Assembly (NCBI GenBank): GCA_016861025.1
Contig: BOKO01000025.1
Coordinates: forward strand, 27,232-91,231
DNA from: Chloroflexota bacterium
Lineage (GTDB): Bacteria > Chloroflexota > Anaerolineae > Caldilineales > Caldilineaceae
Direction: 5' to 3'
DNA length: 64,000 nt
The notes beneath the pieces were generated by a model. It was not told where the DNA came from and ran no database searches. It saw nothing but the letters and a program-made list of their open reading frames with translations. Positions 29,181 to 39,108 of this stretch are shown here, in pieces; the first letter of the stretch is position 1, and every line of letters begins with the position of its first letter. The translations under genes and the position numbers were made by a program.

Positions 29181-30353
29181 TGCCGGCGTCTGCTCGATTC
29201 CCTCCAGCACCGCCGCGCTGATCAGCTTGCTGTGATATTCGCGCAGCAAAAAATCGACGTCATCGAGCGTGAGCCGCTTCTGATCCGCCAGCGCCTTGAT
29301 CTGATTGGTCACAGCCTTCACATCGTTGTCGCTCAGGTCGAGCTGCAACTGCTCGGCGCGCTCCTTGATGGCGTTCCAGCCGGTCAGCCGATGCGCCACG
29401 TGGATGTAGCGGCTTAGCCCAAAGTCCGCCGGATCGAGAATCTCGTAGGTGCTGGGGTTGTTGAGGATCGCCTTGGCGTGGATGCCCGCCTTGTGCGTAA
29501 AGGCCGTGAAGCCGGTGATGTAGTTGTTGAAGGGGACATCCACATCGACCAGGCTTGCCACATAGTTGTCGATTTCGCGCAGCAACGGCAGGTTGTACTT
29601 CGTCCGCACCGCGTCGGGGTTGTAGGCGTACATGCGCGCCACCAGCCCACCCAGCGGCGTGATGCCGTTGCGTTCACCGATGCCGAGCACCGAGGTGTCC
29701 ACGTGCGTTGCGCCCGCCTCCAGCGCACAGAAGGCGTTGGCGACCGCACAGCCGGTGTCGTTGTGGCCGTGAAACTCGATGTCGCACGAGACCACCGCCC
29801 GCAGCGTCTTGACCAAGTCGTACACCTGCCGTGGGTTGGCGACGCCCACCGTATCGGCGATGCCGACGCGGTTGACGCCGATCTTGTCCACCGCGCGATA
29901 GATGGTCAGCAGATCAACCAGGTCGCTGCGGAAGCTGTCCTCGGAGCTGAAACGCACTTCCAGCCCCTGGCTCTTGATAAACTCGATCACCTCGATGGCG
30001 GAGTCGATGATGTAGGGGATGTCCTTGCCATGCGAGAACTGGCGCAAGTAGCTGCTCGTGCCAAAGACGACGTCGATGCCGTCGGCGCCGGTGTCGATGG
30101 CAAGTTTGGCGTCATCCATGTGACAGCGCACGTGGGTGAGAATCCTGGTCTTCAAGCCCAGGCCGGCGATGCGCTCCAAATCGGCGCGACTCTGCGGGCT
30201 GGCGGCGGGCGAGGTCAGCTCGATGTACTCCACGCCGAACGCGTCGAGCAGGCGGGCGATCTCCACCTTTTGCTCGGTGGTGAAGAAGGCATTGGCGAAC
30301 TGCTCCCCCTCGCGCAGGGTGGATTCAATGATGGCGAAACGATCAAGACTCAT
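29178..30353 (-). CDS. homocitrate synthase
   Basis: 391 aa. It condenses acetyl-CoA with 2-oxoglutarate, the first step of the aminoadipate pathway. Motifs: ESTLREGEQFANAFF (catalytic Arg), FSSEDSFRSDLVDLL, the metal-binding EFHGHNDTGCAVANAF, GIGERNGITPLGGLVARM and THKAGIHAKAILNNP. ATG at 30353 has AGGAGCG upstream. First gene of the minus-strand lysine cluster, behind the candidate attenuator at 30397-30545. Confidence 0.9.
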   Translation of the reverse strand: MSLDRFAIIESTLREGEQFANAFFTTEQKVEIARLLDAFGVEYIELTSPAASPQSRADLERIAGLGLKTRILTHVRCHMDDAKLAIDTGADGIDVVFGTSSYLRQFSHGKDIPYIIDSAIEVIEFIKSQGLEVRFSSEDSFRSDLVDLLTIYRAVDKIGVNRVGIADTVGVANPRQVYDLVKTLRAVVSCDIEFHGHNDTGCAVANAFCALEAGATHVDTSVLGIGERNGITPLGGLVARMYAYNPDAVRTKYNLPLLREIDNYVASLVDVDVPFNNYITGFTAFTHKAGIHAKAILNNPSTYEILDPADFGLSRYIHVAHRLTGWNAIKERAEQLQLDLSDNDVKAVTNQIKALADQKRLTLDDVDFLLREYHSKLISAAVLEGIEQTPA

Positions 30354-30396
30354 GGCGCACGCTCCTGTTGGGTGAAAACCAGATTTCCAGACAAAT

Positions 30397-30545
<149 letters not shown>

Positions 30546-30699
30546 TGCTATGCACAAAGTGTAACGATTGACAGATGTTACTTGATCGCGGCGCAGGTGT
30601 CAAATCGACTTGGCCCCCAAGTTTCTGTCGGTCAAATGCAAAATTGCGATAAATGACCCAGAGCAAGCTTGTCCGTTCCAAACGCTGGTACGGTTATGA

Positions 30700-32658
30700 C
30701 TAAAACTCCCCGAGCGCCTGTCCCATCCGTGCAACGCCATAGCCGCCTAGCGCCTCGACCGCCGCAGCGAATCCCGAAGCGCGGTCGGTGATCAGCGCCA
30801 GCAGCGGCTGCAGCAGGGCGGATTCGTAGTGTTCGGCTGGAATCACCAGGTCATAGCGCTCGTCGAACAATGGAACAAAGTCGAGTTCGAGCGCACGCGC
30901 CGCCGCCAGAACGCCCAATCCGCAGTCGGCGGCGCCGCTCTTCACCGCCGCCGCCACCGCAAGATGTGTGTACTCGGTGCGCTCGTAGCCTTGAATGCGG
31001 CGTGGGTTGACCGCCCGCTTCTTCAGTTCATAATCGAGCAGGACGCGCGTGCCCGCGCCGCGCTGACGGTTGACAAAGACCACATCCTCGCGTTGCAAGT
31101 CTTCTAGCCCCTCCAACCGCTTGGGGTTGCCCTTCGGCACGATCAGCCCTTGCGTGCGGTTGACGAAGCCAAGCAGCACACCGTGTATCCCCTGCTCCGC
31201 CAACATGCGCTGAACGTAACCGATGTTGTACTCGCCTGTTTCCTCGTCGAGCAGATGGCTGCCGGCCAGATGCGCCTCATTGCGCTGCAACGCCAGCAGC
31301 CCGCTTACACTGCCCACGTGACTCGACGAGAGACGCAGCGTCGGATCGCGGCGCTGTAGAAAATCAGCCAGCAGATCGAGCGTCATGTCGTGACTGCCGA
31401 TGGCGACGATGGTGTTGTTGATGGTGCGCGGCGAACGCAGCAGCTCCACCGTCACCATTTCGCCAGCGTGGTGTCCCTCGGAAAAGCGCGGGATCGTCAC
31501 GATGCCGTCCGCCTTGACCAGTGACATGATCACGCCCGCACCGCTCGACAGCGGCGTCGCCACGATGCGGTCGCCTACGCGCCCCAACGACACGCGCAGA
31601 AACTCATCTTCGCCCATCGGCGAGAGCACTTTGCGTGTCAACACCGCTTCGATCTTCGGCAACTCGGGCGGAAGCTGTCCCTGCCAGCGATAGAGCAGCG
31701 GGCGCACGATGATGTCAAAGGTCATCGCCGCCGAGACTGGATAGCCAGGGATGCCCGCTATCGCCTTGCCGTGCGCCACACCCAGAATCACCGGATGTCC
31801 GGGGCGTATGGCGATGCCATGCACGCAAAGCACGCCCAGCTCCGCCACGATCGACGCTGTGAAATCTTCCGAGCCAGCCGACGATCCGGCGTTGACGACG
31901 ACGAGATCATGCTCCGCCAGCGCGCGCTCGACCGCCGCTTTGATTGCCTCGCGGCGATCGGCTTCGATCGGCAGCCGCGTCGCGATTGCGCCTGCTTCCT
32001 CCACCATCGCAGCGAGCACCAGCGAGTTGTATTCGATGATGTCGCCCGGCTTGAGCGGCTCGCCTGGTTTGACCAGTTCGGTGCCGGTGGGGATGATGGC
32101 GACGCTCGGGCGGCGATAAACGCTCACCTCGGTGTGGCCGCAGCCGGCAATGGCGCCGATGTCTTGCGGGCGGATGCGATGGTTGGCAGGCAGCACCAGT
32201 TCGGTCGCCACCATATCCTCGCCCATCGGGCGCACATAGCGCCACGGCGGCGTGGAGGCGATGATCTCGATAGCTTCGCCATCCGACTGCGCGACAATAT
32301 GCGTATCCTCGATCTTGATCACGGCGTTGGTATTGGGCGGCAGCGGGTCGCCGGTGTCGAGGGGGAACGCCTGCACGCCGAGCTTGAGCAACCGCGGGTT
32401 GGTTTCGGTGGCGCCGCGCGTCTCCTCGGCGCGCACGGCGTAGCCATCCATCGCCGCAGCATGATAGTGCGGCGAGGAAATCTTCGCCCACACCGGCGCC
32501 GCAGTGACGCGCCCTAGTGCACGGTCGAGTGGGACGATCTCGCTTTCCAACGGCTGGAAAAGATGATGGACCTCCAACGCAGTGCGCCAGCTCGCCAGCG
32601 CCTCGCTCAGCGCCACGTCGTGCAAATAAATGTTGCGTTCGTCAGGTTGCATTGTCAT
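30700..32658 (-). CDS. MoeA domain fused to a periplasmic-binding-protein-like domain
   Basis: 652 aa. Residues ~1-410 are a MoeA-type molybdopterin molybdotransferase: MDGYAVRAEET, PIGED-type VRPMGEDMV, IIPTGTELVKPGEPLKPG, VVNAGSSAGSEDFT, HGIAIRPGHPVILG, GIPGYPVSAAMTF. Residues ~420-650 are a PBP-like domain (TIVAIGSHDMTLDLLADFL, DVVFVNRQRGAGTRVLLDYE, AVKSGAADCGLGV), as in LysR-type molybdate/tungstate sensing fusions. It should insert Mo or W into molybdopterin; the extra domain may bind the metal oxyanion. ATG 32658 or 32652. A normal-length moeA follows upstream at 32707. Confidence 0.88.
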   Translation of the reverse strand: MTMQPDERNIYLHDVALSEALASWRTALEVHHLFQPLESEIVPLDRALGRVTAAPVWAKISSPHYHAAAMDGYAVRAEETRGATETNPRLLKLGVQAFPLDTGDPLPPNTNAVIKIEDTHIVAQSDGEAIEIIASTPPWRYVRPMGEDMVATELVLPANHRIRPQDIGAIAGCGHTEVSVYRRPSVAIIPTGTELVKPGEPLKPGDIIEYNSLVLAAMVEEAGAIATRLPIEADRREAIKAAVERALAEHDLVVVNAGSSAGSEDFTASIVAELGVLCVHGIAIRPGHPVILGVAHGKAIAGIPGYPVSAAMTFDIIVRPLLYRWQGQLPPELPKIEAVLTRKVLSPMGEDEFLRVSLGRVGDRIVATPLSSGAGVIMSLVKADGIVTIPRFSEGHHAGEMVTVELLRSPRTINNTIVAIGSHDMTLDLLADFLQRRDPTLRLSSSHVGSVSGLLALQRNEAHLAGSHLLDEETGEYNIGYVQRMLAEQGIHGVLLGFVNRTQGLIVPKGNPKRLEGLEDLQREDVVFVNRQRGAGTRVLLDYELKKRAVNPRRIQGYERTEYTHLAVAAAVKSGAADCGLGVLAAARALELDFVPLFDERYDLVIPAEHYESALLQPLLALITDRASGFAAAVEALGGYGVARMGQALGEF

Positions 32659-32706
32659 CGCTCAAATCTTTTCCCACCCTTCATTGGCGACAAGCGTCTG
32701 GCTCTC

Positions 32707-33936
32707 TCAATCCATCATCACCGTCACCCACTCGCCGGCGCGGATGCCGTTGGAGTCGAGAGGAATTTTAATCACGCCTTCAGCATTGACCAGCGTGTAG
32801 ATCAGGTTTGACTTGCCGAGCACCGGCGCGGCCCATATTTCCCCATCGCGCTGTTCCAACCTCACCTGGACGTAATCCTCGCGCCCGGCGTCGGAAGCCA
32901 GGTTGCGGGCAAGGCGCGCACTCACTTTTGTCTTTGGCGGCGCGTTCGTTCCCAACAGCGTACAGATGGTCGGCGTGATGAAGAGGTCGAAAATCACCAT
33001 TGCTGAGACTGGGTTGCCTGGCAGCCCGAAAACCGCCTTCCCTCCGCACACCGCCAGGATCGTCGGCTTGCCTGGCTTGACGCTGACGCCGTGCACCAGC
33101 ACGCCGGGCGCGCCGAGTGCGTTGATCACATCGGCGGTCATATCGCGATAGCTGACCGAACTGCCCGCTGAAAAGACGACGATGTCGCACTCCTGCACCG
33201 CACGCCTGGCCGCCGCCTCGAGCGCGTCGCGGTTGTCGGGGATGATGCCGTAGCGAATTGCTTGCGCACCGACGCGTTGCGCCAGCGCGGCCAGCGAGTA
33301 GGAATTGATGTCGCGCACCTGGCCCGGCTGCGTCGGCTGATCGGGCGGAACCACTTCGTCGCCGGTGGAAATGACGCCGACGACGGGCGGCGTCGCCACA
33401 TCGACAGTCGTGATGCCGAGCGCCATCAGTCCGCCGATGTCCTGTGGGCGCAGCCGACGCCCCGGCGTCAGGATCGGTTGGCCGCGACGGATGTCCTCGC
33501 CGACCTGCACGACGTTCTGCCCTTCCGCCACCGGCTGAAAGACCTCGATGTTGCTGGCGTCGACGCGTTGCGTGTTCTCGATCATCACGACCGCGTCGGC
33601 GCCGGGCGGGATCATGCCGCCGGTGTGGACGAGCGCCGCTTCGCCTGGCCCGATCTCAAACGTGGCGGCTTTGCCCATTGCCACCTCGCCAACTACGGCC
33701 AGGAAGGCGGGCAACCCCGGTGTTGCGCCGTAGGTGTCGGCGGCGGCGACGGCATAGCCATCGACGGTCGAACGCGGAAACTCCGGCAAATCTTGCGGCG
33801 AGATCAACTGACTGGCAAGCACACGTCCCAGCGCGTCGGCGGTGGCGACGCGTTCCACACGCACCTGCGGTCGAAAGTGCTCGCTAAACCGCGCCCAGGC
33901 GTCGGGCGGCGTGTGAACGGTGAACAGTTCGGTCAT
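32707..33936 (-). CDS. moeA: molybdopterin molybdotransferase MoeA
   Basis: 409 aa, usual length. Blocks: RSTVDGYAVAAADT, LVHTGGMIPPGADAVVMIEN, VGEDIRRGQPIL, VISTGDEVVPPDQPTQPGQV, FSAGSSVSYRDM, VHGVSVKPGKPTILAV, GLPGNPVSAMVIF. AGGAG lies before ATG 33936. A second, fused MoeA is directly downstream; organisms with two MoeA proteins often use them for different metals, which is only a suggestion here. Confidence 0.92.
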   Translation of the reverse strand: MTELFTVHTPPDAWARFSEHFRPQVRVERVATADALGRVLASQLISPQDLPEFPRSTVDGYAVAAADTYGATPGLPAFLAVVGEVAMGKAATFEIGPGEAALVHTGGMIPPGADAVVMIENTQRVDASNIEVFQPVAEGQNVVQVGEDIRRGQPILTPGRRLRPQDIGGLMALGITTVDVATPPVVGVISTGDEVVPPDQPTQPGQVRDINSYSLAALAQRVGAQAIRYGIIPDNRDALEAAARRAVQECDIVVFSAGSSVSYRDMTADVINALGAPGVLVHGVSVKPGKPTILAVCGGKAVFGLPGNPVSAMVIFDLFITPTICTLLGTNAPPKTKVSARLARNLASDAGREDYVQVRLEQRDGEIWAAPVLGKSNLIYTLVNAEGVIKIPLDSNGIRAGEWVTVMMD

Positions 33937-34010
33937 CGGTCAATCTCCTGATGCGACTTTGCTCCACAGATTACGCAAATTTCACAGAGAATCTTGCATA
34001 AAAATCATAA

Positions 34011-34652
34011 TCATTTGTTGAGCAACTGGAGGGCGGCGTCCCATTCTGCGGGCGTGTTGGCATTGACAAAGGAATGCAGCTGCGGATCGATGCTGCGCAG
34101 TTGATCTTCGCTGACATAGCGCGTGCGCACGTCGCCCATGAAGCTGATGACGCGGCGCTGTCCTTGCACCAATCGCGCTTCGATAGCCGGCAGACAGCGA
34201 CGATGATAGAGCGCGTGCAGCGGCTCTTCATAGCCACCGATAACCGGCACAACGGCGTCCCAGCACTCTCCCTGCTCGTCGCGCTCGGCTGCAATGTGCA
34301 TCAGCAACGCGAAGACCTGCGGATCGACCAGCGGCAGATCGCAGGCGACGACGGCTGCCCAGCCATCGATCTGCTGCAGCCCCGTAGCGATGCCGCCGAG
34401 CGCGCCTGCGCCGGGGTATGCATCGGCCACAAAGATGGTCGGCGCCGACAATTGCGCCATCGCCGGCAAGGTCGGGTCATTGGCTACGACAATCACACGG
34501 TCGAGCGGCAATGACGCCAGTCGCCGCGCTACATGCGCAATCAGCGGCGTGTCGTCGGGCGGGACGGGCAGCAGCGCCTTAGATCGCCCCATGCGCCGAC
34601 TTTCACCGCCAGCATTGATGATGAGAGCAAGAGAAGAAAGATCGTCAACCAT
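34011..34652 (-). CDS. mobA: molybdenum cofactor guanylyltransferase MobA
   Basis: 213 aa. Nucleotidyltransferase signature INAGGESRRMGRSKALLPV, then YPGAGALGGIATGLQQI and VVACDLPLVDP (the metal-binding Asp) and NANTPAEW. The family consensus LAGG is INAGG here. It attaches GMP to Mo-molybdopterin for the DMSO-reductase family. First of three cofactor genes on the minus strand; no molybdoenzyme gene is seen next to them. Confidence 0.85.
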   Translation of the reverse strand: MVDDLSSLALIINAGGESRRMGRSKALLPVPPDDTPLIAHVARRLASLPLDRVIVVANDPTLPAMAQLSAPTIFVADAYPGAGALGGIATGLQQIDGWAAVVACDLPLVDPQVFALLMHIAAERDEQGECWDAVVPVIGGYEEPLHALYHRRCLPAIEARLVQGQRRVISFMGDVRTRYVSEDQLRSIDPQLHSFVNANTPAEWDAALQLLNK

Positions 34653-34942
34653 GTGTATTCATTCAACACGCCTCGACAACACGGAAGGTGATTGAAACGA
34701 TGATCATTCTAGCATCTGCGTCAGGGAACAACGAACTGATGCCTTCGGTAGCCTAACTCTGTTTTGCACTTAACAGCGCTTCATGTGGGTCAGGCAGGGC
34801 ATTTCTAAACAATCATCACCAGCCGCAAGATTTGTGCTACGATTATATATTGTGCAACATTTGTGAAGAATGGTATTTTACGATCAGGGCAAACAAAGAA
34901 ATGTGGGGCGACTTTCTACGCGACATTTGACGATGGCAATCT
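34653..34942. other. divergent intergenic region
   Basis: 290 bp between mobA and the crotonase gene, AT-rich near 34840-34860 (TGCTACGATTATATATTG), where a plus-strand -10 is likely. No gene, repeat or hairpin stands out. Confidence 0.4.
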
Positions 34943-35725
34943 ATGTTGCAGACAAACATGCTGACATACACCCGCTTTTCCCTGCAGGACGCCATCGCCG
35001 TCATCACCTTCGACCGCGACGACAAGCTCAACGCATTCAATGCGGCAATGACCGCCGAGGTGAACGAGCACATCGACGCAGCGTTGGCGGATGGAGCGCG
35101 AGTGATCGTGCTGCGCGCCAATCCGGGGGTGCGCGTCTGGTGCGCCGGGCGCGACCTCAGCGAGCTGCGTCCCGGCGCGGATCCGGGCGACGACCCGATG
35201 CTCAAGCTCTTCGAGAAGATCACCGAACTGCCGGCGCCGGTGATCAACATGGTTGAGGGCGCAATCTATGGCGGCGGGCTGATGTTGACGCTGGTCTCCG
35301 ACATTGTGATCGCCTCGACGACGGCGACGGTGGCGATGACCGCCAACAAGCTGGGCATTCCGCTGCCGACCGAGACCTACGCCTATTGGCTGCGCGTGAT
35401 GGGTATCCACAAGGTCAAAGAACTGCTCTTCACGGCAGGCAATCTCTCGGCGCACGACGCACACATCGCCGGCATCTTCAACCACGTGGTCGAGCCGGAC
35501 GACCTGGAGACCTACACGCTGAATGTGATTGCCCGCCGCATCCTCGACTGCTCGGCGGAAGGGATCGCCAACGCCAAGCATCAGCTCAACCTGTTGGCGC
35601 GACGCTACACACTGACCGAAGCCGACCGCCGCGCCATTGAAGATCACCGTCGCGCTCTGCTCAATGGCGAAGATTTCCGCACGCGCCTGGAGCGGCTGCT
35701 GGCGCAGGTTCGGGGAGGGGATTGA
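34943..35725 (+). CDS. enoyl-CoA hydratase/isomerase (crotonase) family protein
   Basis: 260 aa, crotonase fold acting on acyl-CoA. N-terminal VITFDRDDKLNAFNAAMTAE, the oxyanion-hole strand WCAGRDLSEL and the second block MVEGAIYGGGLMLTLVSDIV are clear. The GAIYGGG region and length resemble methylmalonyl-CoA decarboxylase-like members, but catalytic residues are not diagnostic by eye. ATG 34943 and ATG 34958 are both possible; neither has a strong ribosome site. Followed by a heptamer repeat cluster. Confidence 0.8.
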   Translation: MLQTNMLTYTRFSLQDAIAVITFDRDDKLNAFNAAMTAEVNEHIDAALADGARVIVLRANPGVRVWCAGRDLSELRPGADPGDDPMLKLFEKITELPAPVINMVEGAIYGGGLMLTLVSDIVIASTTATVAMTANKLGIPLPTETYAYWLRVMGIHKVKELLFTAGNLSAHDAHIAGIFNHVVEPDDLETYTLNVIARRILDCSAEGIANAKHQLNLLARRYTLTEADRRAIEDHRRALLNGEDFRTRLERLLAQVRGGD

Positions 35726-35832
35726 GTGATTAGGAGATTGGAGATTGATGTCTTTTCCCTCGGTCTCTCCCTCCCCTTCGGCTCTGGCCAATCTCCAATC
35801 TCTAGTCTCCAATCTCCAATCTCCCCGTCCTC
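35722..35832. repeat. heptamer repeat cluster between convergent genes
   Basis: GATTAGGAGATTGGAGATTG at 35728-35747 faces AATCTCCAATCTCTAG-type units at 35789-35825 around a ~40-bp loop. The right arm encodes the last residues (GRLEIGD) of the next, minus-strand gene. It may act as a terminator for both genes. Confidence 0.85.
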
Positions 35833-36992
35833 TCCACGGTCTCGGTGAAGGTCACGCCGGCGCGGGCGAGTTCGGCGACGAGTTCGACCAGCAAGCTGCC
35901 GGTGAGCAGCTTTTCGGGCGTCATCCAGCCGACGGCGTTAAACGCGCTGCGCGCAGCCATACGCGCTACGATGGCGCCGGTGAAGGCGGTGACGCGCGCC
36001 ATCGACGTGAAGCCGAGCGTTTCGTCGTAACGATCGATCATGTCGATGCTGCGTCGCTGCGGGAAGCCGTCCTTTTCGCCGCTGACCTCGACGCGAAAGA
36101 CGGTCAGGTCGCGTTCGTCCTCGCGCAGCCGCACATGCGGATAGAGCACGGCGTCGACCACATATTTGGGCGCCACCTGCACGCCATCGACATCGATCGG
36201 CTTAATGCTGAGCAAGCCAAGTTCGCGCAGCACGGTGGCTTTGGCGGCGTAGCCAGGCCAGCGCACCGTCTTTTGCGTGCCGAGCTTGAGCTGCTTGAGC
36301 GCGTCCAGTTCTAGCAGCCAGGGCATGAAGCCTTCGTGCCACGCCTCGACCTCGCCGACGCCAGGCACGTGCAACGTTTCGACGCCGGAGTAGCGCGGCA
36401 CGGCGCGCAAGCCGCCGTTTTCGGCAATGCGAGCGTCGTACTCGCGCAGCGGCAGCCGTTTGCCGCCAAAGACGATACGATAGTTGAGGGGGCCGTCAGG
36501 CTGCACAGGGATGCCGCCACACTTGATGTGCAGTTCGTCGCAGCGATCCAGCTTCTCGGCGAGATAACGCGCCATGATTTCAGTCAAGCCGGGTTCGACG
36601 CCACAGCCAGGGATAACCAGCGCGCCGCTCTCCTGCGCGAGCTGCTTAAGCTCCGGCAGCTCGCTTTCGGGGGGCCAGCTCAAGTCGATCCATGGCGTAC
36701 GGGCGGCGATGGCGGCGCGCATGCCCAGACCTATGACGGCGCTCGGCAACGCGGCGACGACGGCGTCGTGCTGTGCGATCAAATTGGCGGCGGCGTGTTG
36801 GTCGGCTAAGTCGATCACGGTGGTTTCCAGCCGGGTCGAATTAGGGATTAACGATGTTAATTTGGTGCGGGCGGCCTCCAGTTGGGTCACGTCCTTGTCG
36901 GCGATCGTCACCTGCGCCACGTGCGCATCCGTAAGCGCGTTGTAGGCGGCGGCTGGCCCCATCAGGCCGCTGCCGAGGACTAAAATCTGCAT
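35802..36992 (-). CDS. saccharopine dehydrogenase-like NAD(P)-dependent oxidoreductase
   Basis: 396 aa. Rossmann motif MQILVLGSGLMGPAAAYNAL at the N-terminus, then IDLADQHAAANLI and DAVVAALPSAVIGLGMRAAI, and the substrate-domain block GCGVEPGLTEIMARYLAEKL. This pattern is shared by saccharopine dehydrogenase and lysine 6-dehydrogenase-like enzymes. The gene is outside the lysine cluster, so a role in lysine breakdown is possible but unproved. The C-terminal GRLEIGD is repeat-derived, so the natural end may have been changed. Confidence 0.8.
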   Translation of the reverse strand: MQILVLGSGLMGPAAAYNALTDAHVAQVTIADKDVTQLEAARTKLTSLIPNSTRLETTVIDLADQHAAANLIAQHDAVVAALPSAVIGLGMRAAIAARTPWIDLSWPPESELPELKQLAQESGALVIPGCGVEPGLTEIMARYLAEKLDRCDELHIKCGGIPVQPDGPLNYRIVFGGKRLPLREYDARIAENGGLRAVPRYSGVETLHVPGVGEVEAWHEGFMPWLLELDALKQLKLGTQKTVRWPGYAAKATVLRELGLLSIKPIDVDGVQVAPKYVVDAVLYPHVRLREDERDLTVFRVEVSGEKDGFPQRRSIDMIDRYDETLGFTSMARVTAFTGAIVARMAARSAFNAVGWMTPEKLLTGSLLVELVAELARAGVTFTETVERTGRLEIGD

Positions 36993-37029
36993 CGAACACC
37001 TCGCTTATTGCTGTGAGTTCATTTCGACA

Positions 37030-37058
37030 TTGACAAGAATAGCAAGCATGTGTAGGAT
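37030..37058 (+). promoter_or_regulatory. sigma70-type promoter of the ABC importer operon
   Basis: TTGACA (37030-37035), 17-bp spacer, TAGGAT (37053-37058). The start would be near 37065, ~87 nt before the first permease gene. Confidence 0.7.
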
Positions 37059-37151
37059 ACCGTCCAATTCAGCGCTGAACCAAATTGAACACCTATTGTT
37101 CTTTCGCCAAATTGCTGTCCTGTCGGGCGGCCCTGTCGTGCATCCACAGTT

Positions 37152-38072
37152 ATGGTTCGCTATATTCTGACCCGTCTGCTCGGTTTGATATTCGTGCTGT
37201 TGGTGCTGTCAATCATCACCTTCTGGCTGATGCACGGTGTACCGGGTGGCCCGTGGGCTTATGGACAGCAGTTGATGTCTGATCAACAGTTGGCGGCGCT
37301 CAAAGCAAGGTATGGGCTAGACAAACCGATCTGGGAGCAGTACCTGATCTGGTTGGGCGGCGTGGTGCGGCTCGATTTCGGCATGTCTTTCAAACACCCC
37401 GACGAATCGGTCACCAGCCTGATCGGGCGCACGTGGCCCGTCACTCTCCATCTCGGCGCCATGACATTGCTGGTTGCGTTCGGCGTTGGCATTCCGCTCG
37501 GCATCCTCTCGGCGGTGAAGCAGAACACGTGGGTCGATTATCTGGCGACGCTGATGTCGATCTTTGGTTTTGTCACGCCACACTTTGTCTGGGGAATCCT
37601 CTTTATTCTGACCTTTGCACTCTATCTCAAATGGTTGCCAACCGGCGGCTGGGATGGGCCGCAGTATTGGGTTTTGCCTGTGCTTGCCTATGCCTTTGCA
37701 CCGATCGCCACAATCTCGCGCTACACGCGCGCCAGCGTCGTCGAGGCGCTGCGCGCCGATCATGTGCGCACGGCGCGCGCCAAAGGATTGAATGAACGCG
37801 CCGTGATGTCGCGGCATGTGCTGCGCAACGCACTGATCCCGATGGTGACGGTCTTTGGGCCGCTGATCCCCGATCTGATCACCGGCTCTATCTTCATCGA
37901 GGCAATTTTCCGCGTGCCGGGATTGGGCAGCTATTGGGTCACCAGCACTTTCGACCGCGACTATCCGATGATTATCGGGCTGGTGATGCTCTGGGCGGTG
38001 TTGATTGCCATCACCTATTTGATCACCGATATTCTTTATGTTTTTCTCGATCCTCGCGTCCGCTTCCGTTGA
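37152..38072 (+). CDS. ABC transporter permease, DppB/OppB type
   Basis: 306 aa with about six membrane segments. N-terminal MVRYILTRLLGLIFVLLVLS and FWLMHGVPGGPW are typical of DppB-type permeases; the EAA loop that contacts the ATPase is YTRASVVEALRADHVRTARA with KGLNE after it. Second gene starts 11 nt downstream. It imports peptides, nickel or sugars depending on the binding protein; here the partner at 39109 is a family 5 binding protein. Confidence 0.9.
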   Translation: MVRYILTRLLGLIFVLLVLSIITFWLMHGVPGGPWAYGQQLMSDQQLAALKARYGLDKPIWEQYLIWLGGVVRLDFGMSFKHPDESVTSLIGRTWPVTLHLGAMTLLVAFGVGIPLGILSAVKQNTWVDYLATLMSIFGFVTPHFVWGILFILTFALYLKWLPTGGWDGPQYWVLPVLAYAFAPIATISRYTRASVVEALRADHVRTARAKGLNERAVMSRHVLRNALIPMVTVFGPLIPDLITGSIFIEAIFRVPGLGSYWVTSTFDRDYPMIIGLVMLWAVLIAITYLITDILYVFLDPRVRFR

Positions 38073-38082
38073 GTGATTGCGC

Positions 38083-39030
38083 ATGGCCACTGCCGAACTT
38101 GATGTCGCCAACCGACCTGTCTCGCAGATGCTGCGCCGTCGCAGCCTCTACCGCGATGCCGTGCGTCGCTTCTTTCGCAACCGGCTGTCCATCATTGGAC
38201 TGACCATCGTCGTTGCGCTGTTGATCGTCGCCATCTTTGCCGACGACTGGTTTGTTGCACCGCTGTTGGGACGCGCACCGCAGCCGTTGATCGCGCACTA
38301 CCGCTATGACGAGGCGTTTGTCGGACCGACAGGCGCATTTCCGGGCGAAGAATTCTGGATGGGCGCCGACCTCAATGGTCGCGACCAGTGGAGCCGCATT
38401 GTCTACGGCGCGCGCGTGTCGCTGAGCATCGCCATTCTGTCGCAGTTCTTTGCGCTGTTGATCGGGCTGCCGATGGGCGCATTAGCAGGCTGGCGCGGCG
38501 GCAAGGTCGATTATGTGGTCATGCGCATTGTGGACATTATGTCGGCGCTGCCGGTGCTGCTGTTGGCGTTTTTGATCATGCTGCGCATGGGCGCCAGTTA
38601 TTGGAACGTGCTGTTGGCGCTTTCGTTGACCACCTGGATCGAAATTTGTCGACTGACGCGGGGGCAGTTTCTGACATTGCGCGAGAAGGAGTTTGTCGAA
38701 GCGGCGCGCGCCGTTGGTTCGCGCACACCGCGCATTGTCTTTGGGCAGATTTTGCCCAATGCACTGGCGCCGATCATCGTTTCGGTGACGTTGGGCATCC
38801 CGCGTGCGATCTTCGCCGAGGCGTCGCTCAGCTTTCTGGGTGTGGGCATCAACCCGCCGACGCCCAGTTGGGGACAGATGATCGGACGCGAAGGCATCGC
38901 CAATATGACCTATTTCTGGCACCTTGCGCTTTTCCCGGCGATTGCGATTGCCCTGACGATGCTCGGTTTTACATTGGTGGGCGACGGGCTGCGCGATGCA
39001 TTGGACCCAAAGATGGTGGAGGGGAAATAG
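38083..39030 (+). CDS. ABC transporter permease, DppC/OppC type
   Basis: 315 aa. NRLSIIGLTIVVALLIVAIF starts the first membrane segment; LGRDxLSR-type MGADLNGRDQWSRIVYGAR and the EAA loop REKEFVEAARAVGSRTPRIV are present, as is LSFLGVGINPPTPSWGQMI. ATG at 38083 is preferred over an in-frame TTG at 38077. Pairs with DppB to form the channel. No ATPase genes follow, so these must be encoded elsewhere. Confidence 0.9.
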   Translation: MATAELDVANRPVSQMLRRRSLYRDAVRRFFRNRLSIIGLTIVVALLIVAIFADDWFVAPLLGRAPQPLIAHYRYDEAFVGPTGAFPGEEFWMGADLNGRDQWSRIVYGARVSLSIAILSQFFALLIGLPMGALAGWRGGKVDYVVMRIVDIMSALPVLLLAFLIMLRMGASYWNVLLALSLTTWIEICRLTRGQFLTLREKEFVEAARAVGSRTPRIVFGQILPNALAPIIVSVTLGIPRAIFAEASLSFLGVGINPPTPSWGQMIGREGIANMTYFWHLALFPAIAIALTMLGFTLVGDGLRDALDPKMVEGK

Positions 39031-39108
39031 ATTATCGAAGTGCGGATCGTGAAGTACAACCTGCGAACTGCAAAGTGTTCATTTCATCAATTAAGAGGGA
39101 GGAGAGAT